Assembly: GCF_016583835.1 (NCBI RefSeq) | Contig: NZ_NRRW01000001.1 | Span: 124,001-188,000 of the forward strand | DNA: 64,000 bases | Source of the DNA: Thiococcus pfennigii | GTDB taxonomy: Bacteria > Pseudomonadota > Gammaproteobacteria > Chromatiales > Chromatiaceae | Reading direction: 5' to 3' | Shown here: positions 54,790 to 63,900 of the stretch, piece by piece | Layout of the letters: every line of letters starts with the position of its first letter | Position numbering within the stretch: the first letter of the stretch is position 1 | Notes under the pieces: generated by a model | What the model saw: the letters and a program-made list of their open reading frames with translations, nothing else | What the model was told of the DNA's origin: nothing | The model's database searches: none | Program-made: the position numbers and the translations under genes

Positions 54790-56619
54790 TCAGCCCAAGC
54801 GCTTCGAGCGCGGCGGCCGATCGCCGGCGACCCGCCCGGAACGACCGCCCTTGCCCGCCGGGCGGCCTTGCGGGCCACCGCGATCACTGCCGCCGCCGCG
54901 CCGGTCGTCACGCCCCGACCCGCGCGCCCCCGGCTCGGCCGCGCGCAGTTGCAACGGCTTGCCGCAGACATAGACCCGCTGGAGCTGCTGCATCAGGGCG
55001 CGTGGCATCTCGGCCGGCAGGTCGACCAGCGAATGATCATCGCGGATCGCGATGCGGCCGATCTGACGCCCGTCGATCCCAGCCTCGTTGGCGATCGCGC
55101 CGACGATCTCGCGCGGACCGACCCCATCGCGCCGGCCGACCTCGATGCGATAGGGGATCAGCCCGGCATCGTCGCCGCGCGGCGCACGCGGACCGCGTCG
55201 CTCGTCCGGACCCCGCCCGGGACGCTCGTCGCGACCGCCTCCCTCGCCCCGCTCGCGCCGGGCGCGCCGATCCGCGTCGGCGCGCGGCACAGGGACCTCC
55301 GGCACGACCAGCGGCCGCTCGCGCTGCACCAGATAGGCGAGCGCCGCGGCGATATCCATGACCTCGAGCTCTTGTTCGTGCGCGATGCGTCCGACCAGAC
55401 GGTAGAAGAAATCCATGTCCTGCTCGGCGAGGGCCGCGCGCAGATCGGTCGTGAAGCGCCCGATCCGCGACTCGCTGACGGCCTCGGCCGAGGGGATAGC
55501 CATCGCCGGCACCGTCTGGCGGATGGTCCGCTCGATGGCCCGCAGCAGGCCGCGCTCGCGCGGCTCGACGAACAGCAACGCGCGGCCGGTGCGACCCGCG
55601 CGGCCGGTCCGCCCGATGCGGTGCACATAGGCCGACGGGTCGTTCGGGATGTCGTAGTTGATGACCAGGTTGATCCGCTCGACGTCGAGGCCGCGGGCGG
55701 CCACGTCGGTCGCGACCAGGATGTCGAGCCGCCCGTCGCGGAAGCGCTCGACGGTGCGCTCGCGCATCGCCTGATTCATGTCCCCGTTGAGCGCCTCGGC
55801 GGCGAAGCCGTGGGCGCAGAGCCGCTCGGTCAGTTCGACCGTCTCGGTCTTGGTGCGCACGAAGATCAGGATCGCATCGAACGGCTCGATCTCGAGCACC
55901 CGGGTCAGCAGGTCGAGCTTGTGATAGCGCGTGACCAGGCAGTGATGTTGATCGATCGTGTCGACCGTCTCCGAGCGGGCCGCGACCTTGATCTCGACCG
56001 GCTCGCGCAGGTGCGTCTGGGCGACGCGGCGGATCGCCGGGGGCATGGTCGCCGAGAACAGGGCCACCTGCCGTTCGCTCGGGGCCTGGGCGAAGATCCA
56101 GTCGATGTCCTCGGCGAAGCCCATGTTGAGCATCTCGTCGGCCTCGTCGAGGACCAGCGTGCGGATGCCATCGAGCGACAGGGTGCCGCGGCGCAAGTGG
56201 TCCATGATCCGCCCGGGCGTGCCGACGATGACCTGCGGCCCGCGCCCGAGCTGACGGATCTGGAGCCCGTAGCTCTGGCCGCCGTAGAGCGGCAGCACAT
56301 GAAAGCCGCGCAAGAACTGGGCGTAGGACTGGAAGGCCTCGGCCACCTGGAGGGCGAGCTCGCGGGTCGGGGCCAACACCAGCACCTGCGGATGCGCCTC
56401 ATCGAGCGAGATGCGGCTGAGCAGCGGCAGCGCGAAGGCCGCGGTCTTGCCGGTGCCGGTCTGGGCCTGACCGAGCAGGTCGCGCCCGGCGAGCAGGTGA
56501 GGGATACACTGGGCCTGAACGCCGGTCGGGGTCTCGTAGCCGAGCGACTGGACGGCCTGCAGCACGGCCGGCGCGAGCCCGAGCCCCGAAAAATCGGCGG
56601 GAACGTCTGGAGAATCCAT
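54790..56619 (-). CDS. deaD: DEAD-box RNA helicase (DeaD/CsdA-like) with RGG tail
   Basis: 609 residues from ATG 56619 (MDSPDVPADFSGLGLAPAVL). Helicase motifs in order: Q motif GYETPTGVQAQCIP, Walker A AQTGTGKTAAF, PTRELALQ, TPGRIMDH, DEAD in LVLDEADEMLNMGF, SAT in LFSATMPP, ATDVAARGLD and HRIGRTGRAGR. A C-terminal DbpA-type RNA-binding domain follows (PYRIEVGRRDGVGPREIVGA, IRDDHSLVDLPAEMPRALMQ), then an Arg/Gly-rich tail. It probably acts in ribosome assembly and mRNA decay in the cold. An upstream ATG at 56715 gives a weak extension. It is convergent with mgtE. Confidence 0.93.
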   Translation of the reverse strand: MDSPDVPADFSGLGLAPAVLQAVQSLGYETPTGVQAQCIPHLLAGRDLLGQAQTGTGKTAAFALPLLSRISLDEAHPQVLVLAPTRELALQVAEAFQSYAQFLRGFHVLPLYGGQSYGLQIRQLGRGPQVIVGTPGRIMDHLRRGTLSLDGIRTLVLDEADEMLNMGFAEDIDWIFAQAPSERQVALFSATMPPAIRRVAQTHLREPVEIKVAARSETVDTIDQHHCLVTRYHKLDLLTRVLEIEPFDAILIFVRTKTETVELTERLCAHGFAAEALNGDMNQAMRERTVERFRDGRLDILVATDVAARGLDVERINLVINYDIPNDPSAYVHRIGRTGRAGRTGRALLFVEPRERGLLRAIERTIRQTVPAMAIPSAEAVSESRIGRFTTDLRAALAEQDMDFFYRLVGRIAHEQELEVMDIAAALAYLVQRERPLVVPEVPVPRADADRRARRERGEGGGRDERPGRGPDERRGPRAPRGDDAGLIPYRIEVGRRDGVGPREIVGAIANEAGIDGRQIGRIAIRDDHSLVDLPAEMPRALMQQLQRVYVCGKPLQLRAAEPGARGSGRDDRRGGGSDRGGPQGRPAGKGGRSGRVAGDRPPRSKRLG

Positions 56620-56757
56620 GTTTAGAGCGGCAACCTCGAGGGTGGCGGGCGACCCGGACAGCGCGTGCGCAGGATGGGCCGAAGCGACGAGAAAGGGGTG
56701 TAAGTATAAGGCCAACCCGGGCGAGATCCCAGGGGCCGAGACATGAACGACGGACGG

Positions 56758-57213
56758 TCAGTCGGCAGCGGCGCGGCGTGTCAACAGTCGATCCAGGGCG
56801 TTGGCGAAGGCCTGCCGTTCCGGCGCACCCAACGGCGGGGGACCGCCGGTGATCTCGCCGGTCCCGCGCAACTGGTCGAGGAAGTTGCGCTGCGCCAGGC
56901 GCTGCTCGATGTTCTCGGTGGTGAAACGCTCGCCGCGCGGGCTGATGACCTCGCCCCCGGCGGCGATGACCTCGGCGGCCAGCGGGATGTCGGCGGTCAC
57001 CACCAGATCGCCTGGGGAGAGCCTCCCGAGGATGGCGTTGTCGGCGACGTCGAAGCCGCGCGCGACCTGCACGGCGCGGATCCATCGCGACGGGGGCACG
57101 CGCAAGGTGTGATTCGCGACCAGGGTCAGCCGGACCTCGACCCGCTCCGCGGCGCGATAGAGGATCTCCTTGATCGCGACCGGACAGGCATCGGCATCGA
57201 CCCAGATCTGCAT
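56758..57213 (-). CDS. yaiI: YaiI/YqxD family (DUF188) protein
   Basis: 151 residues from ATG 57213 ([20 protein letters not shown]). PIN-like NYN-type fold of the UPF0178 group: [69 protein letters not shown] and [20 protein letters not shown]. Conserved Asp residues suggest a metal-dependent nuclease, but no activity is known to me. It follows hip on the same strand, separated by a terminator hairpin. Confidence 0.95.
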   Translation of the reverse strand: MQIWVDADACPVAIKEILYRAAERVEVRLTLVANHTLRVPPSRWIRAVQVARGFDVADNAILGRLSPGDLVVTADIPLAAEVIAAGGEVISPRGERFTTENIEQRLAQRNFLDQLRGTGEITGGPPPLGAPERQAFANALDRLLTRRAAAD

Positions 57214-57268
57214 GCGCGCGGCCCCGCGAGGGCTCCGTGATGGCGCCGGGCGGACCGGCGGAAACGCG

Positions 57269-57290
57269 AAGCGGGGCCGCAGCCCCGCTT
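57269..57290 (-). terminator. Terminator hairpin of hip
   Basis: AAGCGGGGC (57269-57277) pairs with GCCCCGCTT (57282-57290), a perfect 9-bp stem with a 4-base loop, 33 bases after the hip stop on the minus strand. Confidence 0.65.
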
Positions 57291-57322
57291 GGTCAACCCG
57301 TGATCGGGCGACGCGACGCGCC

Positions 57323-57682
57323 TCAGGCCGGCTTGACGGCCCAGGACGTGCACCAGCCGTTCTCGCTGACGGCCTTGCCCGGGAACAGGCTGCAGGGACG
57401 CCACTCGCCGCTGTCGGCCTGCACGAAGGCGCAGTTGGCACAATGCTGCTCGGCCGGCGGCAGGTCCTTGCCGGTGTTGGCGGCACGCTTGTCGGACGTC
57501 GCGGCGTCATGGACGTAGTTCAGCGCCTGAGCGATCGGGTCGGTGGCCGGATCGACATGGGGCAGATCCGAAGCCCGGGCGGTACCCAGGCCAACCAGGT
57601 TGATGACCGGGATCGCGGCGAAGCCGCCCACCATCATCTTCACAGCGTCACGACGGCTCTTGCAGATTGGCTTATCGGACAT
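57323..57682 (-). CDS. hip: High-potential iron-sulfur protein (HiPIP) precursor
   Basis: 119 residues. Periplasmic one-electron carrier that, in purple sulfur bacteria, reduces the photosynthetic reaction-centre cytochrome. A Tat signal ([14 protein letters not shown]) is cut after TARA, leaving about 82 residues. The four Cys ligands of the 4Fe-4S cubane are Cys81, Cys84, Cys97 and Cys111 ([27 protein letters not shown]) with the usual spacing. AAGGAGTCGACAGTC precedes the ATG. It is monocistronic, with its own hairpin terminator, as is typical of a highly expressed carrier. Confidence 0.97.
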   Translation of the reverse strand: MSDKPICKSRRDAVKMMVGGFAAIPVINLVGLGTARASDLPHVDPATDPIAQALNYVHDAATSDKRAANTGKDLPPAEQHCANCAFVQADSGEWRPCSLFPGKAVSENGWCTSWAVKPA

Positions 57683-57921
57683 GACTGTCGACTCCTTACT
57701 CGTTGTAGTGCTCGGATAAGGACATCTGGCCTCGGAGAGCCCTTCGGCACGGTGTCCTACCGCTCATTGTGCACCAAGGGTACGGAAAAGGCGAGTAAGG
57801 GGGCGCTGGCGAATCTCCGCCTCCCGGGGTCATCGCATTCGGCGCCCCGGGGCCCGGACCGGCGCCAATCGGCCAACGGCGCGCCGATAGGGGCCGGCTT
57901 GCGGCAAGGGACCACCCGCCA

Positions 57922-58407
57922 TCAATCGAGATAACTGCCGGCGCCGCGGTAGTGTTGCTGCCAGTAGGGCGTGCTCAGCCGCGAGACCAGCACCTGGCCC
58001 TGCGACGTCGATGCGTGAACGAAGCGGTCGCGGTCGATCATCAGGCCGACGTGGTACTCGCCGGGCCCGATCCGAAAGAAGACCAGATCGCCCGGCCCCG
58101 GAGGACGGGCGGTGACGCGGGCGGCGGCCCGCTGCTGCTCGGTGGACACCCGCGGGATACGCACCCCGGCGGCGAGATGGGCGACCTGGGTCAGGCCGCT
58201 GCAATCGAGGCCCTCGCCCGGCGCCGCGCCGCCGTAGAGGTACGGGGTGCCGACCTGCGAGAGGGCCGCGGTGACGACCTCCTGCCGTTCCTGGATACGC
58301 GGCAGGCCGGCATACGCGTCGTCGCGGTGGCCCATGCTGCCGCATCCCGGCAGCAAGAAACCGATGGCGACGAGGCCGAGCCAAGCGGGCGGCAGCGAGG
58401 GGGTCAT
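57922..58407 (-). CDS. NlpC/P60-family lipoprotein (peptidoglycan peptidase)
   Basis: 161 residues. Lipoprotein signal with LLPGC, lipid on Cys22. The NlpC/P60 papain-like domain has catalytic Cys69 in GLDCSGLTQVAHLAAG and His119 in GEYHVGLMID, with His131 following. It should cut D-Glu to diamino-acid bonds in peptidoglycan cross-bridges from the periplasmic face of the outer membrane, like E. coli MepS (Spr). It lies downstream of the PqiC-like gene on the same strand, separated by 116 bp containing a 17-bp tandem duplication. Confidence 0.93.
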   Translation of the reverse strand: MTPSLPPAWLGLVAIGFLLPGCGSMGHRDDAYAGLPRIQERQEVVTAALSQVGTPYLYGGAAPGEGLDCSGLTQVAHLAAGVRIPRVSTEQQRAAARVTARPPGPGDLVFFRIGPGEYHVGLMIDRDRFVHASTSQGQVLVSRLSTPYWQQHYRGAGSYLD

Positions 58408-58452
58408 CTTAAAGCCCTTTCCGCAATAGTCGCGCAGACCTTTGTTTCCTCT

Positions 58453-58486
58453 TTCTAGTTCAAACCCAGTTCTAGTTCAAACCCAG
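58453..58486. repeat. Tandem duplication of 17 bp
   Basis: TTCTAGTTCAAACCCAG occurs twice back to back (58453-58469 and 58470-58486), between the PqiC-like gene and the NlpC lipoprotein gene; it lies in the upstream region of the latter. Confidence 0.9.
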
Positions 58487-58523
58487 CCCCCTGTCAAACC
58501 GGACCATCGACCCTGGGCGGCGC

Positions 58524-59159
58524 TCAGCTGAAAGACGGCTCCACGGGCGGCCGTGGCCGCGGCAGCCGCCGTAGCGCATCGGCCACATCGCGACTGAAGT
58601 CCCCGAGCACGGCGCTCAGGCCAGAGACGAGGGCCGCCTCCTCGACGCCCCCCTCCGCGGCGACCGGCACCGCCCGACGATAGGTCTCCTCGCGCACGAG
58701 CAAGCCCTTGTCGCGATAGGGATCGAGGACGGACCAGCGCACCTTGAGCTGGACGGTGCCATCCGAGTGGCCCTCGAAGCTCAGCACCTCGGCGACGACG
58801 CGGAAATCGACCGGGGTCTTGACCTCGGTCGGAAAGACGTAGACCTGCCCGGTGCCGAGCAGGTGGGCAAGGTTCTCGCCCCAGACCCGCAGGAAGTCGT
58901 CATCGAGCGAACCGCCCCAGCGATGGAACTCGTCGAAGCGCAACTGCACGCCGTCGCGCACGACGATCTGTGGCCGGTCGAGGAAATGCGGCAGCGCCAG
59001 CGGCCCGAGACCGACCCTCGGACCGCGATCGCCGAGCGCCGTGGCACGGGCGCTGGCCTCGCCGATCGGCGCCAGGGTGTAGAAGGTCGACGGCGGGCTG
59101 CTCGCGCAGCCGACCAGGCCGACGAGCACCGGGACGGCGTACCAACGCCAAGTCTTCAT
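58524..59159 (-). CDS. pqiC: PqiC/YmbA-like ABC-type transport auxiliary lipoprotein
   Basis: 211 residues, lipobox LVGC with Cys18. The body fits the DUF330/ABC-transport-auxiliary family: PPSTFYTLAPIG, VGLGPLALPHFLDRPQIVVR, EFHRWGGSLDDDFLRVWGEN and ETYRRAVPVAAEGGVEEAAL. In E. coli the PqiA-PqiB-PqiC and YebST systems carry lipids across the envelope. Here no PqiA or PqiB is adjacent; a PqiB/MlaD-like protein is encoded at 19885. They may still work together. Confidence 0.9.
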   Translation of the reverse strand: MKTWRWYAVPVLVGLVGCASSPPSTFYTLAPIGEASARATALGDRGPRVGLGPLALPHFLDRPQIVVRDGVQLRFDEFHRWGGSLDDDFLRVWGENLAHLLGTGQVYVFPTEVKTPVDFRVVAEVLSFEGHSDGTVQLKVRWSVLDPYRDKGLLVREETYRRAVPVAAEGGVEEAALVSGLSAVLGDFSRDVADALRRLPRPRPPVEPSFS

Positions 59160-59210
59160 TGCAGCGATCTCCTTGAACGAAGCCGATGACCAGACGCCCG
59201 GCCGAGGCGC

Positions 59211-59510
59211 CTAAAAGACCCAGGCGATCAACAGCGTGATGATGGCGAAGAACGCGAAGAAGGAGCCGAGCATGAACTGGAGCTCACCGAGCAGACCATC
59301 GCCGGCGACCAGCGCGAAGAGGACGAGCAGCGCCACCGTCGTGACGAAGCCCCAGACCGCGGCCTCCTTGAGGCCGAGCCCGGCATCGAACGCCGCGACC
59401 GCCCCCGCACCGAGCGGCACCGCCACCACCGCGAGGATGCCGACCAGCACGACGGCGGCGACCACGAGCAGCGCCAGCAGCCTGAGGTCGCCACGGTTGT
59501 CGCCGCCCAC
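59211..59510 (-). CDS. Small three-helix membrane protein, unknown function
   Basis: 99 residues, nearly all hydrophobic, with three to four helices (LRLLALLVVAAVVLVGILAV; AAVWGFVTTVALLVLFALVA; FMLGSFFAFFAIITLLIAWV). It starts 4 bp after the stop of the PH-domain gene, so the two are almost certainly co-transcribed. No family recognised. Confidence 0.72.
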   Translation of the reverse strand: MGGDNRGDLRLLALLVVAAVVLVGILAVVAVPLGAGAVAAFDAGLGLKEAAVWGFVTTVALLVLFALVAGDGLLGELQFMLGSFFAFFAIITLLIAWVF

Positions 59511-59514
59511 GGCC

Positions 59515-59985
59515 TCAGCCCCCGACGCCCGACTGCCCCTTGATGAGGTCGCGGATGCGGTGCGGCTCGGGCAGCCCGCGCACGATCACCTCCGGCTCGT
59601 CCCCGGCAGTGTAGATGGTCAGGTCGCCGGCGCCCATGATGCGCTGGAAGAGGCTCTGGGCGATCCGAACCGTGCGCACCGAGGCCATGTTGATCTCGGT
59701 GTACTGCTTGCTCAGCAGGCCGTGGGTCCAGACGATCTCGTCCTCCTTGATGATCAGGTGATCGGTCTTGGTCGCGATGAACCAGGCGATGAGCAGCAGG
59801 AAGCCCAACCCGAACATCGCCAGCCCGATGATCCCGCCCGGCAGCCCGCCCAACAGTTCCAGCGGCCGCTGGCCGAGCAGCGCCGCGAGCGCGATCCCGC
59901 AGACCACCATCAGGATGGCCAGGATGGTGCCGAACGGCTTGGTCCGGATCAGGGACGGATAGGCATCGTAGAGGACCTGAGACAT
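59515..59985 (-). CDS. Membrane-anchored bacterial PH-domain protein
   Basis: 156 residues from ATG 59985, with AAGGGAGCACC ahead; a longer start at 60033 is less likely. Two transmembrane helices (FGTILAILMVVCGIALAALL and GGIIGLAMFGLGFLLLIAWF) are followed by a bacterial pleckstrin-homology (bPH2/YdbT-like) domain: DHLIIKEDEIVWTHGLLSKQ, INMASVRTVRIAQSLFQRIM, GDLTIYTAGDEPEVIVRGLP. Such domains occur in envelope-stress-linked proteins. Co-transcribed with the small membrane protein. Confidence 0.85.
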   Translation of the reverse strand: MSQVLYDAYPSLIRTKPFGTILAILMVVCGIALAALLGQRPLELLGGLPGGIIGLAMFGLGFLLLIAWFIATKTDHLIIKEDEIVWTHGLLSKQYTEINMASVRTVRIAQSLFQRIMGAGDLTIYTAGDEPEVIVRGLPEPHRIRDLIKGQSGVGG

Positions 59986-60250
59986 GATGGTGCTCCCTTG
60001 CAACCATGGGGCGATTGGACTGGGCCTCGACACGCGCGAAGGCCCCGACGAAGACTGCTCGCACGCGCGCCACGAGGGGCGTCGAACGCGCCGCGGGGTG
60101 TGCCGGCGATGGTATCAGCTGCCCTGGCGGGGCGCCACGCTGCCCGGCGAACGGGAGGCGCGCATCGCCCGGGGGGATCCGGATCGCCCGATCCAGGCCC
60201 GCTGCGGCGATGCGGTCGGCCCTGGACCATCGAGCGCTGCGGCACCGAGA

Positions 60251-60559
60251 TCAGGGCTCGATATGCACCGCGAGCCACAGGCAGCGCGGCTCGTCCGATG
60301 TGGCGAGGACGCGGTGGCGGGTGCGGGCCGGGATGAACAGGTGGTCGCCCGGCCCCATCTCCAGGACATCGCCGGCCAGCTCGAGCCGGGCCCGCCCGGC
60401 GAGCAGGACGACCCACTCGTCCTGCGGCTGGTCGTACCAGGCCGGATCCGGCATCGGGCTGCTCACGATGCGCTCGATCCGCACGTTGCGGCAGCGCAGC
60501 AGCTCGTCGAAGGCCTCGCCGGTCGCGAGGACCGGCCGATCGGCGAAGAGATTTTCCAT
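60251..60559 (-). CDS. Cupin-domain protein
   Basis: 102 residues from ATG 60559; alternative ATGs at 60595 and 60628. A single beta-barrel cupin: VRIERIVSSPMPDPAWYDQP, DEWVVLLAGRARLELAGDVL, MGPGDHLFIPARTRHRVLAT. Metal-ligand candidates are Glu in the DEWVVLLAG motif and His residues in GDHLFIP and TRHRV. This matches small phosphoribosylaminoimidazole-carboxylase-neighbour-type or mannose-6-phosphate-like cupins of unknown substrate. Monocistronic. Confidence 0.88.
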   Translation of the reverse strand: MENLFADRPVLATGEAFDELLRCRNVRIERIVSSPMPDPAWYDQPQDEWVVLLAGRARLELAGDVLEMGPGDHLFIPARTRHRVLATSDEPRCLWLAVHIEP

Positions 60560-60970
60560 CGCAGGGACCTCGCTCACCAATGGTTCGGCGGTCATGATAG
60601 GCGGTATATCGGCACCGTGAAGGCTCAAAGCTAGAAAGAGGATCTTGCATTGGTCGGCCGTTTCTGATCAAAGGGTTGCAAGAGATCACGGAAGTTCCGA
60701 ATCTTCGGGTCTTCGTGCTCTGCGCGGATCCGTCACCCTTTCTTCGAGCCGTGACGATTCACAAACGACCGGCACATCTTCTTCGAACTACGAAACAGAC
60801 CGAAACACGCGAAAAGGCGGAATCGACGCAGGAGCATCTGCCATTTTTCGCGACTTTCGCGTATTTCGTAGTTTCTCGTCTTCCGCGTGCTCGTATCGGT
60901 TGTTTCCGCACCGTCCAGAATGGCCACTGATCCCGTCAACTCCGCCCCTGCCCGAGGAGCCGCCCCGCCG
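60560..60970. other. Divergent intergenic region carrying repeat A copy 3
   Basis: 411 bp between the cupin gene and uvrA. Repeat A occupies 60766-60920, ending about 50 bp before the uvrA start codon, so the uvrA promoter may lie in or before it. No gene seen. Confidence 0.6.
60766..60920 (+). repeat. Dispersed repeat family A, copy 3
   Basis: About 155 bp in the orientation of copy 2: it begins CGACCGGCACATCTTCTTCG and ends GTTGTTTCCGCACCGTCC, with ACTACGAAA and TTTCGTAGT inverted ends. It sits directly upstream of uvrA. Confidence 0.85.
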
Positions 60971-63900
60971 ATGTGTGACGACCACCCCGCCATCCGCCTG
61001 CGCGGCGTGCGCCAGAACAACCTCAAGGGCCTGGATTTGGACCTGCCGCTCGGCGAGCTGATCGTGATTACCGGGGTGTCGGGCTCGGGCAAGTCCTCGC
61101 TCGCCTTCGACACCCTCTACGCCGAGGGCCAGCGCCGCTACGTCGAGACCTTCTCGCCCTACGCCCGCCAGTTCCTCGACCGCCTCGACCGACCGCGCGC
61201 CGACGCGGTCGACGGCGTCCCGCCGGCGATCGCGATCGACCAGACCAACCCGGTGCGCACGTCGCGCTCGACGGTCGGGACCATGACCGAACTGAACGAC
61301 CACCTGAAGCTCCTCTTCGCCCGTGCCGCCCGCCTCTACTGCCACGGCTGCGGGCGCGAGGTGCGCCGCGACACCCCCGAATCGATCTGGACGGACCTGC
61401 TCGCGCGCACCGAAGGCAAGGCGCCGCGTTGCCTGATCGTGTTCCGCGTCGCGGTACCGGCCAGCCTCGACACGCAATCGGTCAAGGAGATGCTCGCCCA
61501 GCAGGGCTACGTCCGCCTACTCGGCGAGGACGCGAGCGGCATCGCCGTCATCCAGGACCGGCTCGCGCTACGCCTGGACAACCAGGGCCGCGCCATCGAG
61601 GCCCTCGAGGTCGCGTTGCAGAAGGGCCACGGCCGGGTCCTGGTCTATCCGGTCGACGCCGACCGCCGGCCGGGCGAGCCCTGGCGCTACTCCAGCGACC
61701 TGCATTGCCCGGACTGCGACCTGGACTACCGCGCGCCGACGCCGAGCCTGTTCTCGTTCAACTCCGCGGTCGGCGCCTGCCCGACCTGCCGCGGCTTCGG
61801 CCGCACGATCGGCATCGACTGGGACCAGGTCATCCCCGATCCGGGCAAGACGCTGCTGGAGGGTGCCGTCAAGCCGTTCCAGTCGGACAGCTACTCGGAG
61901 AGCCAGGAGGACCTGATCGGCTTCGCCAACCGCCGCGGCGTGCCGGTCGACGTGCCCTGGCGCGACCTCCCGGAGGCCGACCGGCACTGGGTCATCGACG
62001 GCGAGGGCGACTGGGACGCCGGCCTCTGGTACGGCGTGCGACGCTTCTTCGCCTGGCTCGAGGGCCGTGCCTACAAGATGCACGTGCGGGTGCTCCTGTC
62101 GCGCTACCGCGCCTACGACGAATGCCCAACCTGCCAGGGCGCCCGCCTCAAGGACGAGGCGCTCGACTGGCGGATCGGCTCGGCGGAGCTCGCCGAGCGC
62201 ACGCTGCCCGCCACGCGGCGCTTCCGCCACGCCCGCGTGACCATGCCGTCGGCCGCCTGGGCGGCCCTGCCCGGGCTCGGCCTGCACGACCTCGTCTGCC
62301 TGCCGATCGCCGCCTGCCGCGCCTTCTTCGACGCGCTGCGCCTCGAGGGCGCGATGGACCAGGCCCTCGAGCTGCTGCTCACCGGCATTCGTTCAAGGCT
62401 GCGTTATCTCGATACGGTCGGTCTCGGCTATCTGACCCTCGATCGCCAGTCGCGGACCCTCTCGGGCGGCGAGGTCCAGCGGATCAACCTGACCACGGCG
62501 CTCGGCACCGCGCTGGTCAACACCCTGTTCGTCCTCGACGAGCCGAGCATCGGCCTGCACCCGCGTGACATGGATCGGGTCATCGCCGTCCTCGAGCGGC
62601 TGCGCGACCAGGGCAATTCGCTGGTCGTCGTCGAGCACGACCCGCAGGTCATGCGCGCCGCCGACCGCATCCTGGATCTAGGGCCCGGCCCGGGCGAGCG
62701 CGGCGGTGCGATCTGCTTCGAGGGCTCGCCGGCGGCGCTGATCGCCGCGCACGGCTCGCTGACCGGCGATTATCTGGCCGGCCGCCGGCGGGTCGCCGAG
62801 CCGCAGCCGCCTCGTCCCTTCAGGCCCGGCGAGCCGAGTCTCCGGGTCCGCGGCGCGCGCGCCCATAACCTGAAGGGCCTCGACGTCACGATCCCGCTCG
62901 GGCGGCTGGTCTGCGTCACCGGCGTCTCGGGCTCGGGCAAGTCGACGCTGGTCCACGAGGTCCTCTACCGCGGTCTGGCCCGGCTCAAGGGCCACCCGGA
63001 CGGCACGCCCGGCGCCCACGAGGGCATCGACGGCCACGAGACGATCGGCGACGTGAGCCTGCTCGATCAGTCCGGCATCGGGCGCACCGCCCGCTCCTGC
63101 CCGGCGAGCTTCGTCGGCGCCCTCGACCCGTTGCGCCGGCGCTTCGCCCAAACGCCCCTCGCCCGCGAGCGCGGCTACACGGCCGGCACCTTCAGCTTCA
63201 ACGCGGGCGACGGGCGCTGCCCGACCTGCGGCGGCAACGGCTTCGAGCACGTCGAGATGCAGTTCCTCTCCGACGTCTACCTGCGCTGCCCGGACTGCGA
63301 CGGGCGGCGCTACCGCCCGGCTGTCCTCGAGGTGCGCCTGCCCGGCCCCCCGGATGGCGCACCCGGCCCGTCGATCGCCGACGTCCTCGACTGGACCGTC
63401 GACGAGGCCCTCGCCCACTTCGCCGGCGACCCGGACCTCACCCGCACGCTCGAGCCCCTCACCGCCGTCGGCCTCGGCTACCTGCGCCTGGGCCAGCCGG
63501 TACCGACCCTGTCCGGCGGCGAGGCCCAGCGCCTCAAGCTCGCCGGCCACCTGGCCAAGACCGGCCGCCGGCGGCGCGGCCGCGGCCAGCTCTTCCTGCT
63601 CGACGAGCCGACCACGGGGCTGCACTTCGCCGACATCGCGGTGCTGCTCCAGGCCCTGCGGCGGCTCCTCGCCGACGGCCACTCGTTGGTCGTCATCGAG
63701 CACAACCTGGACGTCATCGCCGCCGCCGACTGGCTGATCGACCTGGGGCCCGAGGGCGGTGCCGGCGGCGGCGCGCTGGTCTGCGCCGGCACGCCGGCCG
63801 AGGTCGCGGCGCACCCGATCAGCCACACCGGCCGGGCCCTCGCGGCCCTCGCCGAGGCGCCCACCGCCGAGGTCCCGCCGGCACGGGTCGCCGAGCCGGC

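Noticed and set aside
57323-57682. A photosynthesis gene cluster near hip
   Set aside because: Neighbours are yaiI and an NlpC lipoprotein; no puf, bch or crt genes are present in the window.
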